A DNA stretch of 64,000 nucleotides from Echinarachnius parma (Eukaryota; Echinodermata; Echinoidea; Clypeasteroida; Echinarachniidae): assembly GCA_037951105.1 (NCBI GenBank), contig JBAMJV010005542.1, positions 49,905 to 113,904 of the forward strand, written 5' to 3'. The translations under genes and the position numbers were made by a program. The first letter of the stretch is position 1; the number at the start of each line of letters is the position of its first letter. A model generated the notes under the pieces. The model was not told the origin of the DNA, searched no databases, and was given only the letters and a program-made list of their open reading frames with translations. Below are positions 41,786-53,764 of this stretch, one piece after another.

Positions 41786-42995
41786 TATAGGCCATAGATA
41801 TTTTGAAAGTATTTTTATCTCATTTATATGAGTCGTGAAAAGTGTTCAATTCTAAGTGATTTTATTCCAATATCAGTTCCTCTGAATACATCACATGACT
41901 GAAAACATTTAGCGAAGTTTTAGACATCTCATAATAGTATGTATATTTTGAACATTTTATGTGTATTAAGTGTACAATGATTTACATAATGATTTCTACT
42001 TTCAATGCTTGATGCATTACATTTTTTGTTTCAATGTTCAAGTTTGTCGTTAGTGAATAGCCCAGTACAAGTATCAGGAAAGTACACAGTGCGAGTTCTC
42101 TGAACCTATTTTTGTAGTTTCTCTATTTCGGGCACTGGCGTAGATCTGTAAGCGATATCTTTTGATCAGAGGGGGGAGGAGTTGATCTGTTTATTTATCC
42201 CCCCTTGAACAAAAGAACTTTGTGCAGATGTACGCCAGTGATATCAGGATCAAATGGTAATTTGTATCTCTTTCTAAATGTGTGCTGTTTTTATATCGAC
42301 TTTTCTACCACTCTCTGTGGCTAACCTTGGGTTTATGTAAAACGCCTGTAAATGGTGCTGGGCACCGATTAAGCTATCTGTATATACATGTATAAACCAA
42401 AAGAAGAACATATCATTCTTTGTTTGTGTTGGGTATATATATATATAATTATGTATGAATGAGTTTATTTTAATTTTGTTGGTGTTTGTGTCTGTAAAAA
42501 ATGTCCTAAGTTGAACCCGTCACGTATAAAGTGTGTTTAAATTAGCATCATTAATTTTCACTATATCTAATTATTTTCTTTGGTTCAATTTTCCACAATT
42601 ACATGCTTTATTTATAAAGGAGTTGAGAAGCATTATTATTTTCATTTTTTTGCAACAGACAATGCATATTATAATCACAAAGTGTAGGCAATCTAGTTTT
42701 GTTGTCATAGTTGACGTTTATGTTTGATGTTATTTTGGTGTTGTTTATTTATCCATGTGTCGACCATTTAAAGTGTGATTGTTATTATTTTGATATAGAA
42801 CCATGAAGATGGTGATTTATTTAACATTCCTTTTAAACAAATTAAAGGATTAAACTTCCAAACTTGTGTCCACATTGCACATAATTGTATGTTGAATGTT
42901 TTGTCAGTGCACGTAGTAAATATAACGTTTAAATGGTAAAAGCTTTTTAGGAACATCATGTAATTTGCAGAAAGCCTGATTTGTTTGATAAGTTA
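41786..42995. other. No recognisable feature
   Basis: AT-rich; no exon or clear repeat identified. Confidence 0.4.
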
Positions 42996-43080
42996 TTAAC
43001 CCCTTGCCTGCGATAGCCTCATGGTGGGCTTTGTACAAAATCTATAGGAATATCAGAATCTTAAAGGGAATGGCTTAGTT
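42996..43080 (+). mobile_element. TTAA micro-element, family 1
   Basis: TTAACCCCTTGCCTGCGATAG to TAAAGGGAATGGCTTA. Confidence 0.65.
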
Positions 43081-43162
43081 CCATTCAGGCTGGGCATTTG
43101 ACTTTGGTGGGACTTGTACCTGTAACCTCTGCATTGTTAGACTGAATGGGGGGGGGGGGGGG

Positions 43163-43476
43163 GGGTGTTTCACAAATATCCTAGAAAGTTGAACTTAACT
43201 CTTAGTTTGACTTAAACATTATGGTAAGATGTTAGTTTCTTTGAAAAATTGTTGTAACAGTTTTTTTTTTAAGGCATGAAATGTTGATTCAAATCATTAA
43301 TATGTTAAATCATTAATATGTTCTATTATCAAGGAGATTTCATGTTCTTGATTTAAAATTCAGGAAAAGTCTAAAATACTTGAATTTTTGCTTTTGAATA
43401 TAATATATTCCAAGGCTACAAATGGCTTATAATAATGTTAAGTTCAACTTACAATCTTTGTGAAACATCCCCCATC
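43163..43476. mobile_element. MITE with GTGTTTCACAAA ends
   Basis: GGGTGTTTCACAAATATC to ATCTTTGTGAAACATCCCC; G-run before it and C-run after it. Relative of 7831-8108. Confidence 0.82.
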
Positions 43477-43664
43477 CCCCCCCCCCCCTGCACTCTTACC
43501 AACTGACTTTAGCACTGTGTGGGACTAATATGCGACTGGTTGGAATGCTCCCAAGACGAGTTGGAAAATGCACTTTGTGTGCGCAGGAATGATTGACCTC
43601 CACCTCATACATGTATTCCTCATAAAGAAGAAATCAAATCAGGAGAATAAAAATAAATAAGGGG

Positions 43665-43740
43665 TCTTGTAGCTCAGTCGGTAGGAAGGCCGAGTATGTC
43701 AGCCATGAGGTCAAAGGTTCAATGCCCAACACAATAAAAT
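43665..43740 (+). mobile_element. tRNA-headed SINE fragment
   Basis: Box A TAGCTCAGTCGGTAGG is perfect; box B GGTTCAATGCC has one change. The acceptor arm does not pair. Confidence 0.65.
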
Positions 43741-43839
43741 TGTAGTCGCTAACGTTTCTTGTATCTTATTTGCATCCAGTCAGTTTTCCTTTGTTAATAC
43801 TAGTTCATAATATTCTATTTTATTTGAAATGCTGGACAA

Positions 43840-43886
43840 TGTGGAGGGGATGTGCTATTGTTTTTATAGCAATTCCCCTCCACATG
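43840..43886. repeat. Small hairpin
   Basis: TGTGGAGGGGA and TCCCCTCCACA with inner CTAT/ATAG pairs around a T-rich loop. Confidence 0.85.
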
Positions 43887-44305
43887 GTCGCATAATTCAC
43901 AAAAACACGTGCTAAATTTAAAAAGATGTTCATACATGTAGCTGACATTGCTGGGTTTTTGCTGTTGTTTTTTCAACTCAATGTGCTATCAAAAATATTG
44001 TGCATAATTTATAGGACATTGCAACTTTTCCAGTCTTTTTCACAATTATTTTCTGCGCTAAATATGCTAAATTGTTTACTAATGCATAATATGACCGTGT
44101 TTTGACAGTTATTTTGGCAAAATTTGCAGAGATAATGTGTATATCGGGGACCTTAATGCAAAACTAGTTGTGATTAAACCAAACTGCAGAAGAGTCAACA
44201 CATCGATCTGTGATTCATGAGCTACTGCAAAGGTGCGATTGATCTCAACTCGAAATTGTATGCGACTGGCCCCTATCCTTGCAAAGATTTTCTTACAATG
44301 ACGCT

Positions 44306-44606
44306 CAGTGGCGGATCTACGGGGGGGGGGGGGTTAGGGGGTTTAAACCCCCACCCCCCCCCTTGGGCTGCCAAGTGAAAATTGTGATGTGGAAAACATC
44401 ACTTACGGGGGTTCAAAATAGCCAAATAAATCGCCGCTTTGTGGCTCGTGGACGATGCTCCACATCGTCATTGGGTCAAACCCCCCCCTCCCCCCTTAGC
44501 AAAAAGACATCACTTAAGGGGGTTCAAAATAGCAAAAGAAATCGCCGCTTCGCGGCTCGTGGACCAAACCCCCCCCCCCCTTAGCAAAAAGCTAGATCCG
44601 CCCCTG
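44306..44606 (+). mobile_element. hAT-like MITE with an internally duplicated segment
   Basis: Ends CAGTGGCGGATCTA and TAGATCCGCCCCTG; ACGCT flanks both sides (44301-44305, 44607-44611). Inside, CATCACTTACGGGGGTTCAA...CGTGGAC is repeated about 115 bp on. The repeat and C-runs create a spurious plus-strand frame. Confidence 0.88.
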
Positions 44607-44994
44607 ACGCTGGTTACAGCGTCGGGTCCTCATGCATGTAGAGCCGAACACTCACAGAGTCGGATCCACTCAGTGTGCGTTGGCTCACGAAGCTCACGAC
44701 TCTGCTTTTGTCAGTTGGAGGCAAATCGGAAGCCAGTTGAGCCCAAATCTAGCCTGACGAAAAACCATTCGGATCGCATGTGTAGTTGGCTCTGTGTGCA
44801 TGCATTGGACGTAAAGCTACCTCTAGCATGCTGTGGGTTAGAGCAGGGGAAGCATGGTATGGATAAAACGTAACCCAAAGGAAAGGATTTGGAAAGTTTT
44901 GTTTTCGAATGGCAGTTAATGCCACATTTGTGTCACTTTTGATGTATTAAAGGTCGCCATTGTATGATACAATATTCAGCCTTTCAATATACAA

Positions 44995-45172
44995 TTTCAA
45001 ACCTGTGTATAATGACCAGCTAGGGGAAACAAGAAAGGTGACCACTGTAGACGGATTACCTCTACAAACAGGTTCCATTATACTGTTTGTCTCTGTAGGG
45101 GATCACCTTTGGTGGCCACTATAGGCAGGTTGGCTGATATAGACAGGTGGCCGCTAAGACAGGTTTGACTGA
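44995..45172 (+). mobile_element. AGTCAAACC-family MITE
   Basis: TCAAACCTGTGTATAATGAC to AAGACAGGTTTGACTGA; about 175 bp, no coding. Confidence 0.85.
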
Positions 45173-45177
45173 AAAAG

Positions 45178-45900
45178 AATACTTTGCTCATTATATACAT
45201 CAATCATGGGATTTTTGTAAAGTGACTAATACTTTCACAATTTTCTGGTTAGTTTCTTTTAATATACTTCGGTAGTTTCAATCACGTTGCAAATTGACAA
45301 AATTGGAGATTCAGATATTGCGTTTTGCAAGTGATCTTTTCAAATCATTTCCATTAGGTTAAGATTTGTCCACTTGTGAATGATCTATAGGCTGCAGTCC
45401 AATTTTGTTTTTGGGACCAGCCCTGAACAGGTCAATGATCAAACATTCAACCAAATGTGCAAATGTGAAAACTCTATGCAAAGAAATTGCACTCAACAGT
45501 ATGTCCTTTTGAATCAAATGAAAATGATGAATTATTTAAATTATTTTGAGAAGCGCAAGTGAGAGAACAAAATCAGTGAACAAATCTCTGATGATTAGAG
45601 GATGACCCTGCAGAAGATTCTAACATTTGTGTATAGTATTTGACATTGTACAATTTTTATAGTGCGTACTATAAATGTATATAGAACATTATTATTATTA
45701 TTATGTAATGACTGTACTATATAGATCAGATACTAGTAGTGATTGTTATAATTATTATTACAAAAAAGTTATAACCTCTAAAAAAAATCTATTTATTGAA
45801 AATAATTATCCGAATTATCTCTATTTGAACAGAGAATAGTTCTTGATTATGAGAACATGACGAGTAAATATATTGCAGTCATTAGAAACATGTGGTTTAT
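45178..45900. other. AT-rich stretch without gene
   Basis: Contains a family-2 fragment (about 45375-45435: GGGACCAGCCCTGAACAGGT) and short ATT runs. Confidence 0.4.
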
Positions 45901-45914
45901 TATTGAGCATTTTG

Positions 45915-46077
45915 TTCTACCTTTGTATTTGTGTGCTCGTGTGGGCCTTGTTTATGTGTGGTTGACGTTTGTTTGTGTACATGCCTGCGTTTGTTTGCAT
46001 ATATATGTGTTTGTGTGTGTTGTGTGAGTGTATGTTTGTGTGTGAATGTGTGTTTGTGTTTGAGTGTGTTTGTGTGT

Positions 46078-46120
<43 letters not shown>

Positions 46121-46150
46121 TGCTTGCGTGCGTGCATGTGTGTGTTTGTT
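45915..46150 (+). repeat. (GT)n-rich microsatellite
   Basis: Loose TGTTTG/TGTG repeats with a pure GT run at about 46080-46112. Confidence 0.95.
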
Positions 46151-46551
46151 TGATGATAATATGGTGTTCATGGTAGCTTCTAAACAATATATTACAGCTG
46201 GACAATTTCTTTCAAGAAATGTATCAAGTACTACTGACGTTCACTTTTAACAACAAAATTATGTATTTGAAAAAATCAATGACATTTTGATAGATCTAGA
46301 ATTGAAATAGCCAGAAAGCCAGAATAAAAGTAAGAATAAAGTAATTAACTTTTAAACAAATACTTTATATAAACCATTGAAAAGAGTTTGGGCTGGGGCT
46401 GATGCTAAACCAAAATTGAAAAGTTTTGAACTGGTAGATACTAAAAAAAGATAGTTCCTGTATTATCATTTAACAGCAATCAATACTAATCTTGGTTTAT
46501 CAAGTCATCATATCAGACACATTGGTAATTTATTAGGGTAAATAGTATAGT

Positions 46552-46722
46552 AAGCAAATAATTACCGTTGGTGAAGGTGATGGGACAAACTATCACGTCC
46601 GAGGCGATCTGGATGTAGCTATCTTTCCGAAGCGAAGCTGAGGAAAGATAGCGTATACATTCAGATCGCCGAGGAAGTGATAGTTTGCCATCGCCTGAAA
46701 CCAAAAGGTGATTATTTGCTTT
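46552..46722. mobile_element. Palindromic MITE, 171 bp
   Basis: AAGCAAATAATTACCGTTGG and its approximate complement at the far end; inner GGCGATCTGGATGTAGCTAT faces ATACATTCAGATCGCC around a 13-bp loop. Confidence 0.9.
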
Positions 46723-46794
46723 ATATTCCTCATCTTCTAGATCTTCTAGATCTAGTACTAGTCTACTGTAACTGTGTTACTAGGTTTGATCTAC

Positions 46795-47388
46795 TTACCA
46801 ATATGTTATTCCATGACAATTCCATAACAGTTCAACATGCAAATTATTTTCACCCCTGATCGCAAAATTGGTCATAATGTCGATGAAATTGAAAACTTTA
46901 CGTTGTAGTCCACAAGGAGAGTCCTGGACCTGGTCTATAGACTAGACTGTCTTGAATCGTGTTCATGCCGGTTTCACTGACAGGCCGTTTTACATTGGCT
47001 TTCCCCTCTTCCTTGAGTTTCCGAAGAACAGTTTTGAACACTCGACCAGGTTTCGCAAAGTTGGTATCCTTGATAATGTCTATGTCTCGCAAATTCAAAA
47101 AATGTCTCTGCAGACCACATACCTCAAAGCTTGTAGAGATTTCTTACTGTATGACTCACCATTTCGCGATTTCACACCAGCATACAATCTCCCCAACACT
47201 TGGTCTAGCGATTTCAAGTCCATGTCAGACAGTTTGTCAAAATGTATGATTCCCGCATCGCAATAATCTTGGAACACTTTCAGGCTGAACTTAAGTTGTC
47301 GCTTTGTATTTTTACTTTCACTCTCCAGTAAAAACGTGTCCATTTCATCCTCATCCAAAAGCTCAAACCTTATGTTTGTGGCCGCCAT
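46795..47388 (-). pseudogene. Crypton-type tyrosine recombinase relic
   Basis: The start codon at 47388 lies in a good context (AAAATGGCG). Three blocks in three frames together resemble the Crypton / DUF3504 family (related to KIAA1958, ZMYM and QRICH1). Block 1 (47388-47119) has ESKNTKRQLKFSLKVF and LYAGVKSRNGESYSKKSLQ. Block 2 (about 47118-46930) has GLQRHFLNLRDIDIIKD and VFKTVLRKLKEEGKA. Block 3 (46923-46795) has CGLQRKVFNFIDIMTNFAIR. Frameshifts near 47117 and 46925 break it. The C-terminal part with the catalytic Tyr is not visible. It ends at a GTAAGT that could be a splice donor. A weak alternative is a host gene derived from a Crypton, but the frame breaks argue against it. Confidence 0.8.
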
Positions 47389-47444
47389 TTTAGTAGAGTA
47401 CACAGAACGAGCATGCAAACAGTGTATGTACGATACTACAACAG

Positions 47445-47541
47445 GGGCGTCGATCTGTTCGGAAAACACAATGCAATTGTTCACAAACAATGCTCGCCCC
47501 GGCCAATGCATTGTGTTTTCCGAACAGCTGATCGACGCCTC
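47445..47541. repeat. Inverted repeat upstream of the Crypton start
   Basis: Arms of about 32 bp, sharing TTCGGAAAACACAATGCA and its complement, face each other across about 30 bp of GC-rich sequence. The outer ends carry GGCGTCGATC and GATCGACGCC. It lies about 60-150 bp upstream of the recombinase ATG, within a CpG-rich stretch running to about 47790. Confidence 0.8.
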
Positions 47542-47929
47542 TGATGTACAGTGCATAGCGTATGCAGTGTACTACACGTATACCGTATGCACAACGAATA
47601 CAATTAAATTTGTAATTCGCGCGCATAGAGTTATCGCGCCACTTATTGGTATTCAATTCAATGCAACCGCGGAGTGTAGATAGTACTTTTTATCTAGTGA
47701 GTGCAACGCACTTTCACCCAAGATATCTACAGAGTGTAACGATGGGCGAAACTATATTTCATCACGTGATTAACTTTTGACCAATCGTAGAGCAAGATTC
47801 TTAGTATGTGGAATATAAAATGTGATATATGTTTTGCAAACAACTACATATAATCTGCCATAGATGGCAGCATTGACATATTCGATAGTATGCAGGGAGG
47901 ATACATGCTCAAAGGCTTTTAAACAATAC

Positions 47930-48905
47930 TAAAATGTCAAATCATAGCCAGCTGCTAACTGTACCATCCCACCACAAATCAACTTCAACAACTGTTACCA
48001 CCACCCCCGCCAGCCACCACCACCACCAACACCACTATCACACTTATATCGCTATTACAAATACCACTACCATACTATCACCACAAAAAACTGCCATCAC
48101 CACCATCACATCCAAAAACTGCCATATATCACTACCAACACTTCCACTAACAACACTCCCACCATCACCACCACCACCATCAACAACAGCACCACCAACA
48201 CCACTACTGCCACAACCACTACCACCACCACAACCACTCCCGGGCTACTACAACACCAATAACTGTAATTACTACTAACAACACTCCCACCACCACCACT
48301 AACACTTCCACCAAAAACTGGGCTGCGGTATTTTCTTGTCCAGAGGTTGTCGCGTGCAAGATCAACATTCGCTCGAGTTCGATGGTGAGCCAAAAACAGA
48401 ATGAATCTCTCCGAGAGACTGGCATGACTGAGACGAACGTTTGTATTTTTCTAGCCTATAGTATACAGCCTGTACAAATGGGAAGGTTTTACAAGAAGAT
48501 ACCCTTAATTAAGATCAACATATAACATAATCCTCTAATTAACATTCTCACCACCACCACCCTAATATTTCCACCTCTACCACCATCACCACCAATACTC
48601 ATCACTCCAACCACCACCACACCACTCCCACCACTACAAGATAAATCAACAATATCAGAATCACGTTGTCTACCACCACCACCACCACCACTCCCATCAC
48701 CATCACACTCCCATTGCCACCATCCATTATCACCACCACCACCACCACCACCATCCGCCACCACTACCACCTCCACCTCCACCATCACCACCATCACCAC
48801 TACCATAACCACCACCACCACCATCATCATCCACCATCACCACCACCACCACTACCATCATCATCTACCAATACCACCACCATCCACCATCATCACCATC
48901 GGCAT
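47930..48905 (+). repeat. CCA/CAC-rich low-complexity region
   Basis: Two blocks (47990-48310 and 48540-48900) of ACCACCACC and CATCACCA units, separated by ordinary DNA. All long frames here are compositional. Confidence 0.93.
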
Positions 48906-49060
48906 CGCCTTGCACTGTGCCCATTTTACAGGCGTAAATTGACATTGACTGTAATACCTGTGGCATGTCAATCCATATCTATTATCACTTGTCACTTCAT
49001 TCATAGCTTACGGCACGTGCGCACTTCTCTATTCATTCCCCATTATTGAGCTGAGCTGAG

Positions 49061-49481
49061 CTCTATAAAAAGTTCCAGGTCAATGAACCGTGGAGAGAAT
49101 CACTTACGTACTCGACTGCTTTTTGCCTTATAAATTTGGTCAGCAAAGTTGTCGGATTCCTTTATACATGTTTGGGAAACAAAATACAGGATCGGATTAT
49201 TTACATCGCTAAGTTGTTTTGGGACATTCATTTTAGGGGTGCAACCTCGGATATCTTTCTACTAAACTATTGTATACAAAAGTTTGCAAACTCCACTCCG
49301 GGGAAAACCCACTTTTGGGGGTCTTTGCATCGTCAAGTGGACCTAAATCTCTGGCTGCGTGTTTGGCCATCTACCGCCGATCGCTCATCGTTTTCAGACA
49401 CATCGACTGCATTAGAGACTTTTGGGAAAACAATTTACGTTATATCAAGGATGCTGTAGTTTATGTTTCTCAACCGATTCG
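49061..49481 (+). promoter_or_regulatory. Candidate TATA promoter and first exon of an unknown gene
   Basis: CTATAAAAAG at about 49062-49071 follows a GAGCTGAGCTGAGCTC stretch. About 410 bp later, at 49482, a strong donor reads CG|GTAAGT. The sequence between is more mixed in composition than its surroundings and has frames of 107 and 71 codons with no family I recognise. It could be a 5' untranslated exon. No downstream exon of such a gene was recognised in the window. Confidence 0.3.
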
Positions 49482-51520
49482 GTAAGTGGATATGTCGTAT
49501 AAGCCTAAATAAACTCTTAAGACAAGTGCTTAATTATGATTCGTGTGGCAAGGACAAAGTTACCTCACTTCTTTTACTTTCCTGACTTTCTTCCCTTTCT
49601 CTGTAAGTTTTCTATTGGCTTTGACTTTGGGATATAATTGAGAAAGCGGAATAAGACCCCTTTTTGTGAAATGTGGTAGAATTCTGTCTTGCATTTGTTC
49701 TAGCTTTCTGTAAATTTCTTTCAGAACTACTCTTTTAGTAGGCTACTTAATTTAGTGTCCAACTCTTTCTAGTCTTTCATCTTCTATAAACACTCTCTCT
49801 CTCCCTTTTTTATCCTACACTATATCTGTTTCTGTCTTTTTTGCTTGTATTCTTTTATCTTTCTGTCTCTTGACACCGGGGAGGGTGTCACTTCACATTG
49901 GCCATCTGTACGCATGATCGTTCATAATTTCGGAAAAAATGTGGTCACTTTTTGCATGTGTTTGCGAACTAAACAATTCACAGAAAATGGAAAATATGTA
50001 TGAATTTCGTGAATATGTTCGCGGAGACGAGAAAAAGGGTACAAATTTTAAAATGTGAAAAATAACGTACCTTTTCGTGAGGAATTAAACTGGTAGGTAT
50101 GAGCTTGGCTTGAAGTGAATATTAGTTGTTGGATAGTTAGTACAAAACTACAACCCTTCAGTAGGAATCATTGATGCAAATGGAAATAGTTTTAACTTTT
50201 CCCCTCCGTTTAGAATTGGCCTCTGAACAGATAATGTATGAATGTATTTCGATAAAAATCATATTTAATAGTCAAACAGGCTTGTGAAAATATAAACCGT
50301 TGAATATAACTATTCCATATCTTGAACAAAATAGCCTGCATACAAGTAAACATATAAACTCACATACATACATCATGTACTGGTATACCTGAACAAATTC
50401 CCAAATAATTATTGTACATTGAATTATAGCTGACAAGGAAAACAAATATCAGCCATATTTGAGACCTTGTTTTTTGACATAGAATGCCATGCATGCAAAA
50501 CCACAAAATGTAGCTAAGCCAGAGAGTCTGAAGTGAGGAAAGTTTATCAATTGATATATTTATCAAATTCAATAGAATATCTGCATGCATAACCACAAAA
50601 TGTAGCAAAATCAGTCTAATTTGAAGTGGGTATTTACTTATTTCAAATTCAGTAGAGTGTTCTCTATCACTTTTGGGCCCACTCTTTATGTAAATCTCAC
50701 ACCTTTGTTTACAAAACCGTTCTGCAGCCAACTTACTGTGTATATAAAGTAAAACCAGTGGCATAGCCAGGGACATCCCATATTTAGGGGGGGTGGGGGG
50801 TGTGAAAGAGGGAAATAATATTTGCCTTGATGGAGGGATGGGCGTAGAGACTAACCCAGATTCGTGGGGGGGGGGGGGGGGGCTTAAGGATGAGGGCAAG
50901 TTTTGCCATTGGGAGGGGTCAAGGGGTGATCAAGCGGAGGACGAAGAGATGGTCAAATAAAACCAGTTTTGCAAGCTGGGTAACATAAACCCCTCACAAA
51001 AAGTTAAGCAATTCAAGTTTGAGCATTGATAATTCTCTTGCCCCTACATTGTATATTGTCTTACATGAAATTGGTATCATTGAAAAGCCCGTTTATTCCT
51101 CTTTACATTGATACCCCATTTAGTCATCCCTGTGGGAAACAAAATTGTAGGCAATGGGTTAATAATATATGGCAGAAGATTGTTATCTTTCCCCCTCTAT
51201 CACAGATAATGTTGTGAGATGGACATTTAGTGTTGAAAATACATACTTACTGTTCAAAGTCCATGTTTATATTGAAATAACCTGGAATTTATCAATCAAC
51301 ATTTGAAGGGGAAAAAACAAAAAATATAGACTTTGTGATCAGTGAAAGAAATACACTCATAGGACTATGAGGAAGAACACATGTGTGATGAAAAATAACA
51401 TGTTATTCAAGATTTGATTTTAGCATGATTGCACTTGTATTTTCTTTCTATATACCTCTGCCCTTATTGGTAAGGTTAATGTGTTAAGTTGTGTACATTA
51501 TATCAATTAATTCTGCCATA
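49482..51520. other. No recognisable gene
   Basis: AT-rich, G-run at about 50867-50882. The 179-codon minus frame at 50360-50899 runs through C/G tracts and matches nothing known. Confidence 0.45.
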
Positions 51521-51600
51521 TTAACCCATTGCCTGCAATAATCTAGTTGGTCCTATATTAACTCTAAAGGGATGACTGAATCCAACAGGGTAAAGGTTAG
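51521..51600 (+). mobile_element. TTAA micro-element, family 1
   Basis: TTAACCCATTGCCTGCAATA to CAGGGTAAAGGTTA. Confidence 0.7.
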
Positions 51601-52380
51601 TGCCATTTCTAAATTTCTGTATTTAATTGCATTATATTTTACTTTGAATATACATTGCTCATACCAGTATGGAATACAGTGTGTAATTACATTTAACCGA
51701 ACACATATTATGCTAAGTACTATGGATTCAAATTTCAGATTCTTGTTTGTCTTCAGAAAACAAATACAATTTTCATGGCATACCATTTACAACATAACCT
51801 AATAAATACAAGTAGTTGTACAAATTGTTCACTGCATGTGTAACTATAGAAATGAATTATCCAACCACTATATAAAAATGATTACAGCCCATGTCAAATA
51901 ATTCCTTGAACGACCGCATGCACGGTATGTGCAGTGCTATACTCTTTAGACCATGAACGAAGCAAAATGGGAAAAAACCCTTTGAAGGTTTAATCGGCTT
52001 TGCGGTGAGAAGAAATAATACCCATTTTGAATAAGATCTGGGCATTATTTCATAGGCCATGAATTCTGAATAGTGGCTATTTACCATGGGCTGAAAGCTG
52101 CTGATAGAAGGCAACTCGCAGAACTCTGATTATAATGAGACCTTCAATGTACATATTAATGCACAATTGTAGTTGTTCACAAAGTGTTTGACCTTAATTC
52201 AATAGTTTGTTGTTTAGTTTCTGTGGAAATTGAAGCTTTATGTAAATACAGATAGTTACAACTATTGTATGACTTATAAAATGAACAATCTATTTTGTTA
52301 ATTTAATATTTATGCACATGTTGTAGTCATTGACAAAGTGGTTGACCTTAAAGTGATCCATTAACTTTGTCAGATTCACC

Positions 52381-52690
52381 TACACAGTAAAACAAAATTA
52401 AACAACTTTTTAAACAACCAAAAACGCTGTTTAAGCCGGTCCCTCTAACAACGTTGTTTAAAATTTTGAACAACCAAGATCTGGTTGTTCAAAATGTTAA
52501 ACAATGTTGTGAGAGGGACCGGCTTAAAAAGCCAAAAATGCTGTTTAAGCCAGTCCCTCTAACAACATTGTTTAGAATTTTGAACAACCAACATCTTGGT
52601 TGTTCAAAATTTTAAACAACGTTAGAGGGACCGGCTTAAACAGCGTTTTTGGTTGTTTAAAAAGTTTTTTTTTTTTTTTTTTACTGTGTA
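52381..52690. mobile_element. Nested double palindrome with TACACAGTAAAA ends
   Basis: Perfect 12-bp inverted ends TACACAGTAAAA / TTTTACTGTGTA. Inside are two hairpins in tandem, each with GTCCCTCTAACAAC and its complement around GAACAACCA...TGGTTGTTC. The outer halves also pair (AACCAAAAACGCTGTTTAAG / CTTAAACAGCGTTTTTGGTT). Confidence 0.93.
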
Positions 52691-53760
52691 TCAATTGGAG
52701 CTTTCACACTTCTCTTGTATCTTGTTGTTTGGCTATTAAAAGGTAACAGAATAATAAGATAGTTTTTGATTTTCACATACATTCTCCCTAATTATGGAGA
52801 TATTTATGATGGAATTGAAAAGTGTCCTGGATCTATTTTCAAATGGAGTCAAAATCAATAGGCAGTAGGTGATACAATCAGACATTTTTAATTTGTCACT
52901 AGTTAGGTAGATAGTTTTGTTTTCGTATGAAACTTTCACATATCATTAAAAAGGATCTTACAATGATAAAATTGGTGTATGAGTGGAATCTTAAATATCA
53001 CTTTTGGAAAATATTCACAAAGTCAATGGATTACTTTAAAATAGTACCTAGGGTTGTAGTTCTTTATAATTACAATATGATATCCTACAGGTTTTACCTC
53101 TCTCCCTTATTGACATAAATCATGAAATTTCTGCAAATTAGCATGATTGTCATTGGTAATGTTCATTATAAATTGGTGATTATTTCAAGAAGTAGCTCAC
53201 TCTTCATCAAAAGTAATATTTTGTCTCTATTGATATATATAATCTTCCTCAATTTACCATATATTAAACAATTATTTTGAAAGAATATGAACATTCAATC
53301 CATTTGATTATTCAGTATTGTACTGTAAAACATTATCCGCATTATGTATGTAATTTACATTGTACCTCTTGCATGCTACAGTACTAACATGTATCATCAC
53401 AGACTCAAACGTAGTACACAATTGTGAATTATTGTGTACAAACACTGATCAACTCCCCCCCCCCCCCCCCCCAAAAAAAAAAAGGAGAAGAAAACAGAGA
53501 AGGAAAAAAAGAGGAGTTAGATAAAGAAAAACTGTCAACAAGAATGTGGAGTCTCAATAATAAATTGTACTAAAACTCGCTGCAATGAATTGTTAATCAC
53601 AGGTCACAAGTATCCATCAAAATACTTGTTCCTTTATTCACCCATGGAAGACTAACATGAAATCTACAAATATATTGGAGACCGTTTTTATCCAGTTTTT
53701 ATGTGGCATTGTAAACCCATTGCACTTATTCTTTAAATCCTCACCTTCCCTTCATTGTTT
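52691..53760. other. No recognisable feature
   Basis: AT-rich; C-run at about 53455-53472. Confidence 0.4.
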
Positions 53761-53764
53761 CGAG

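Noticed and set aside
44279-44873. 101- and 144-codon plus frames with Pro runs
   Set aside because: Lie in the hAT-like MITE with duplicated block and C-runs.
47934-49049. Thr/Pro- and His-rich frames on plus and Val/Gly-rich frames on minus
   Set aside because: CCA/CAC low-complexity DNA.
50360-50899. 179-codon minus frame
   Set aside because: Its start lies in C/G-run low-complexity DNA and the rest has no recognisable domain or splice pattern.
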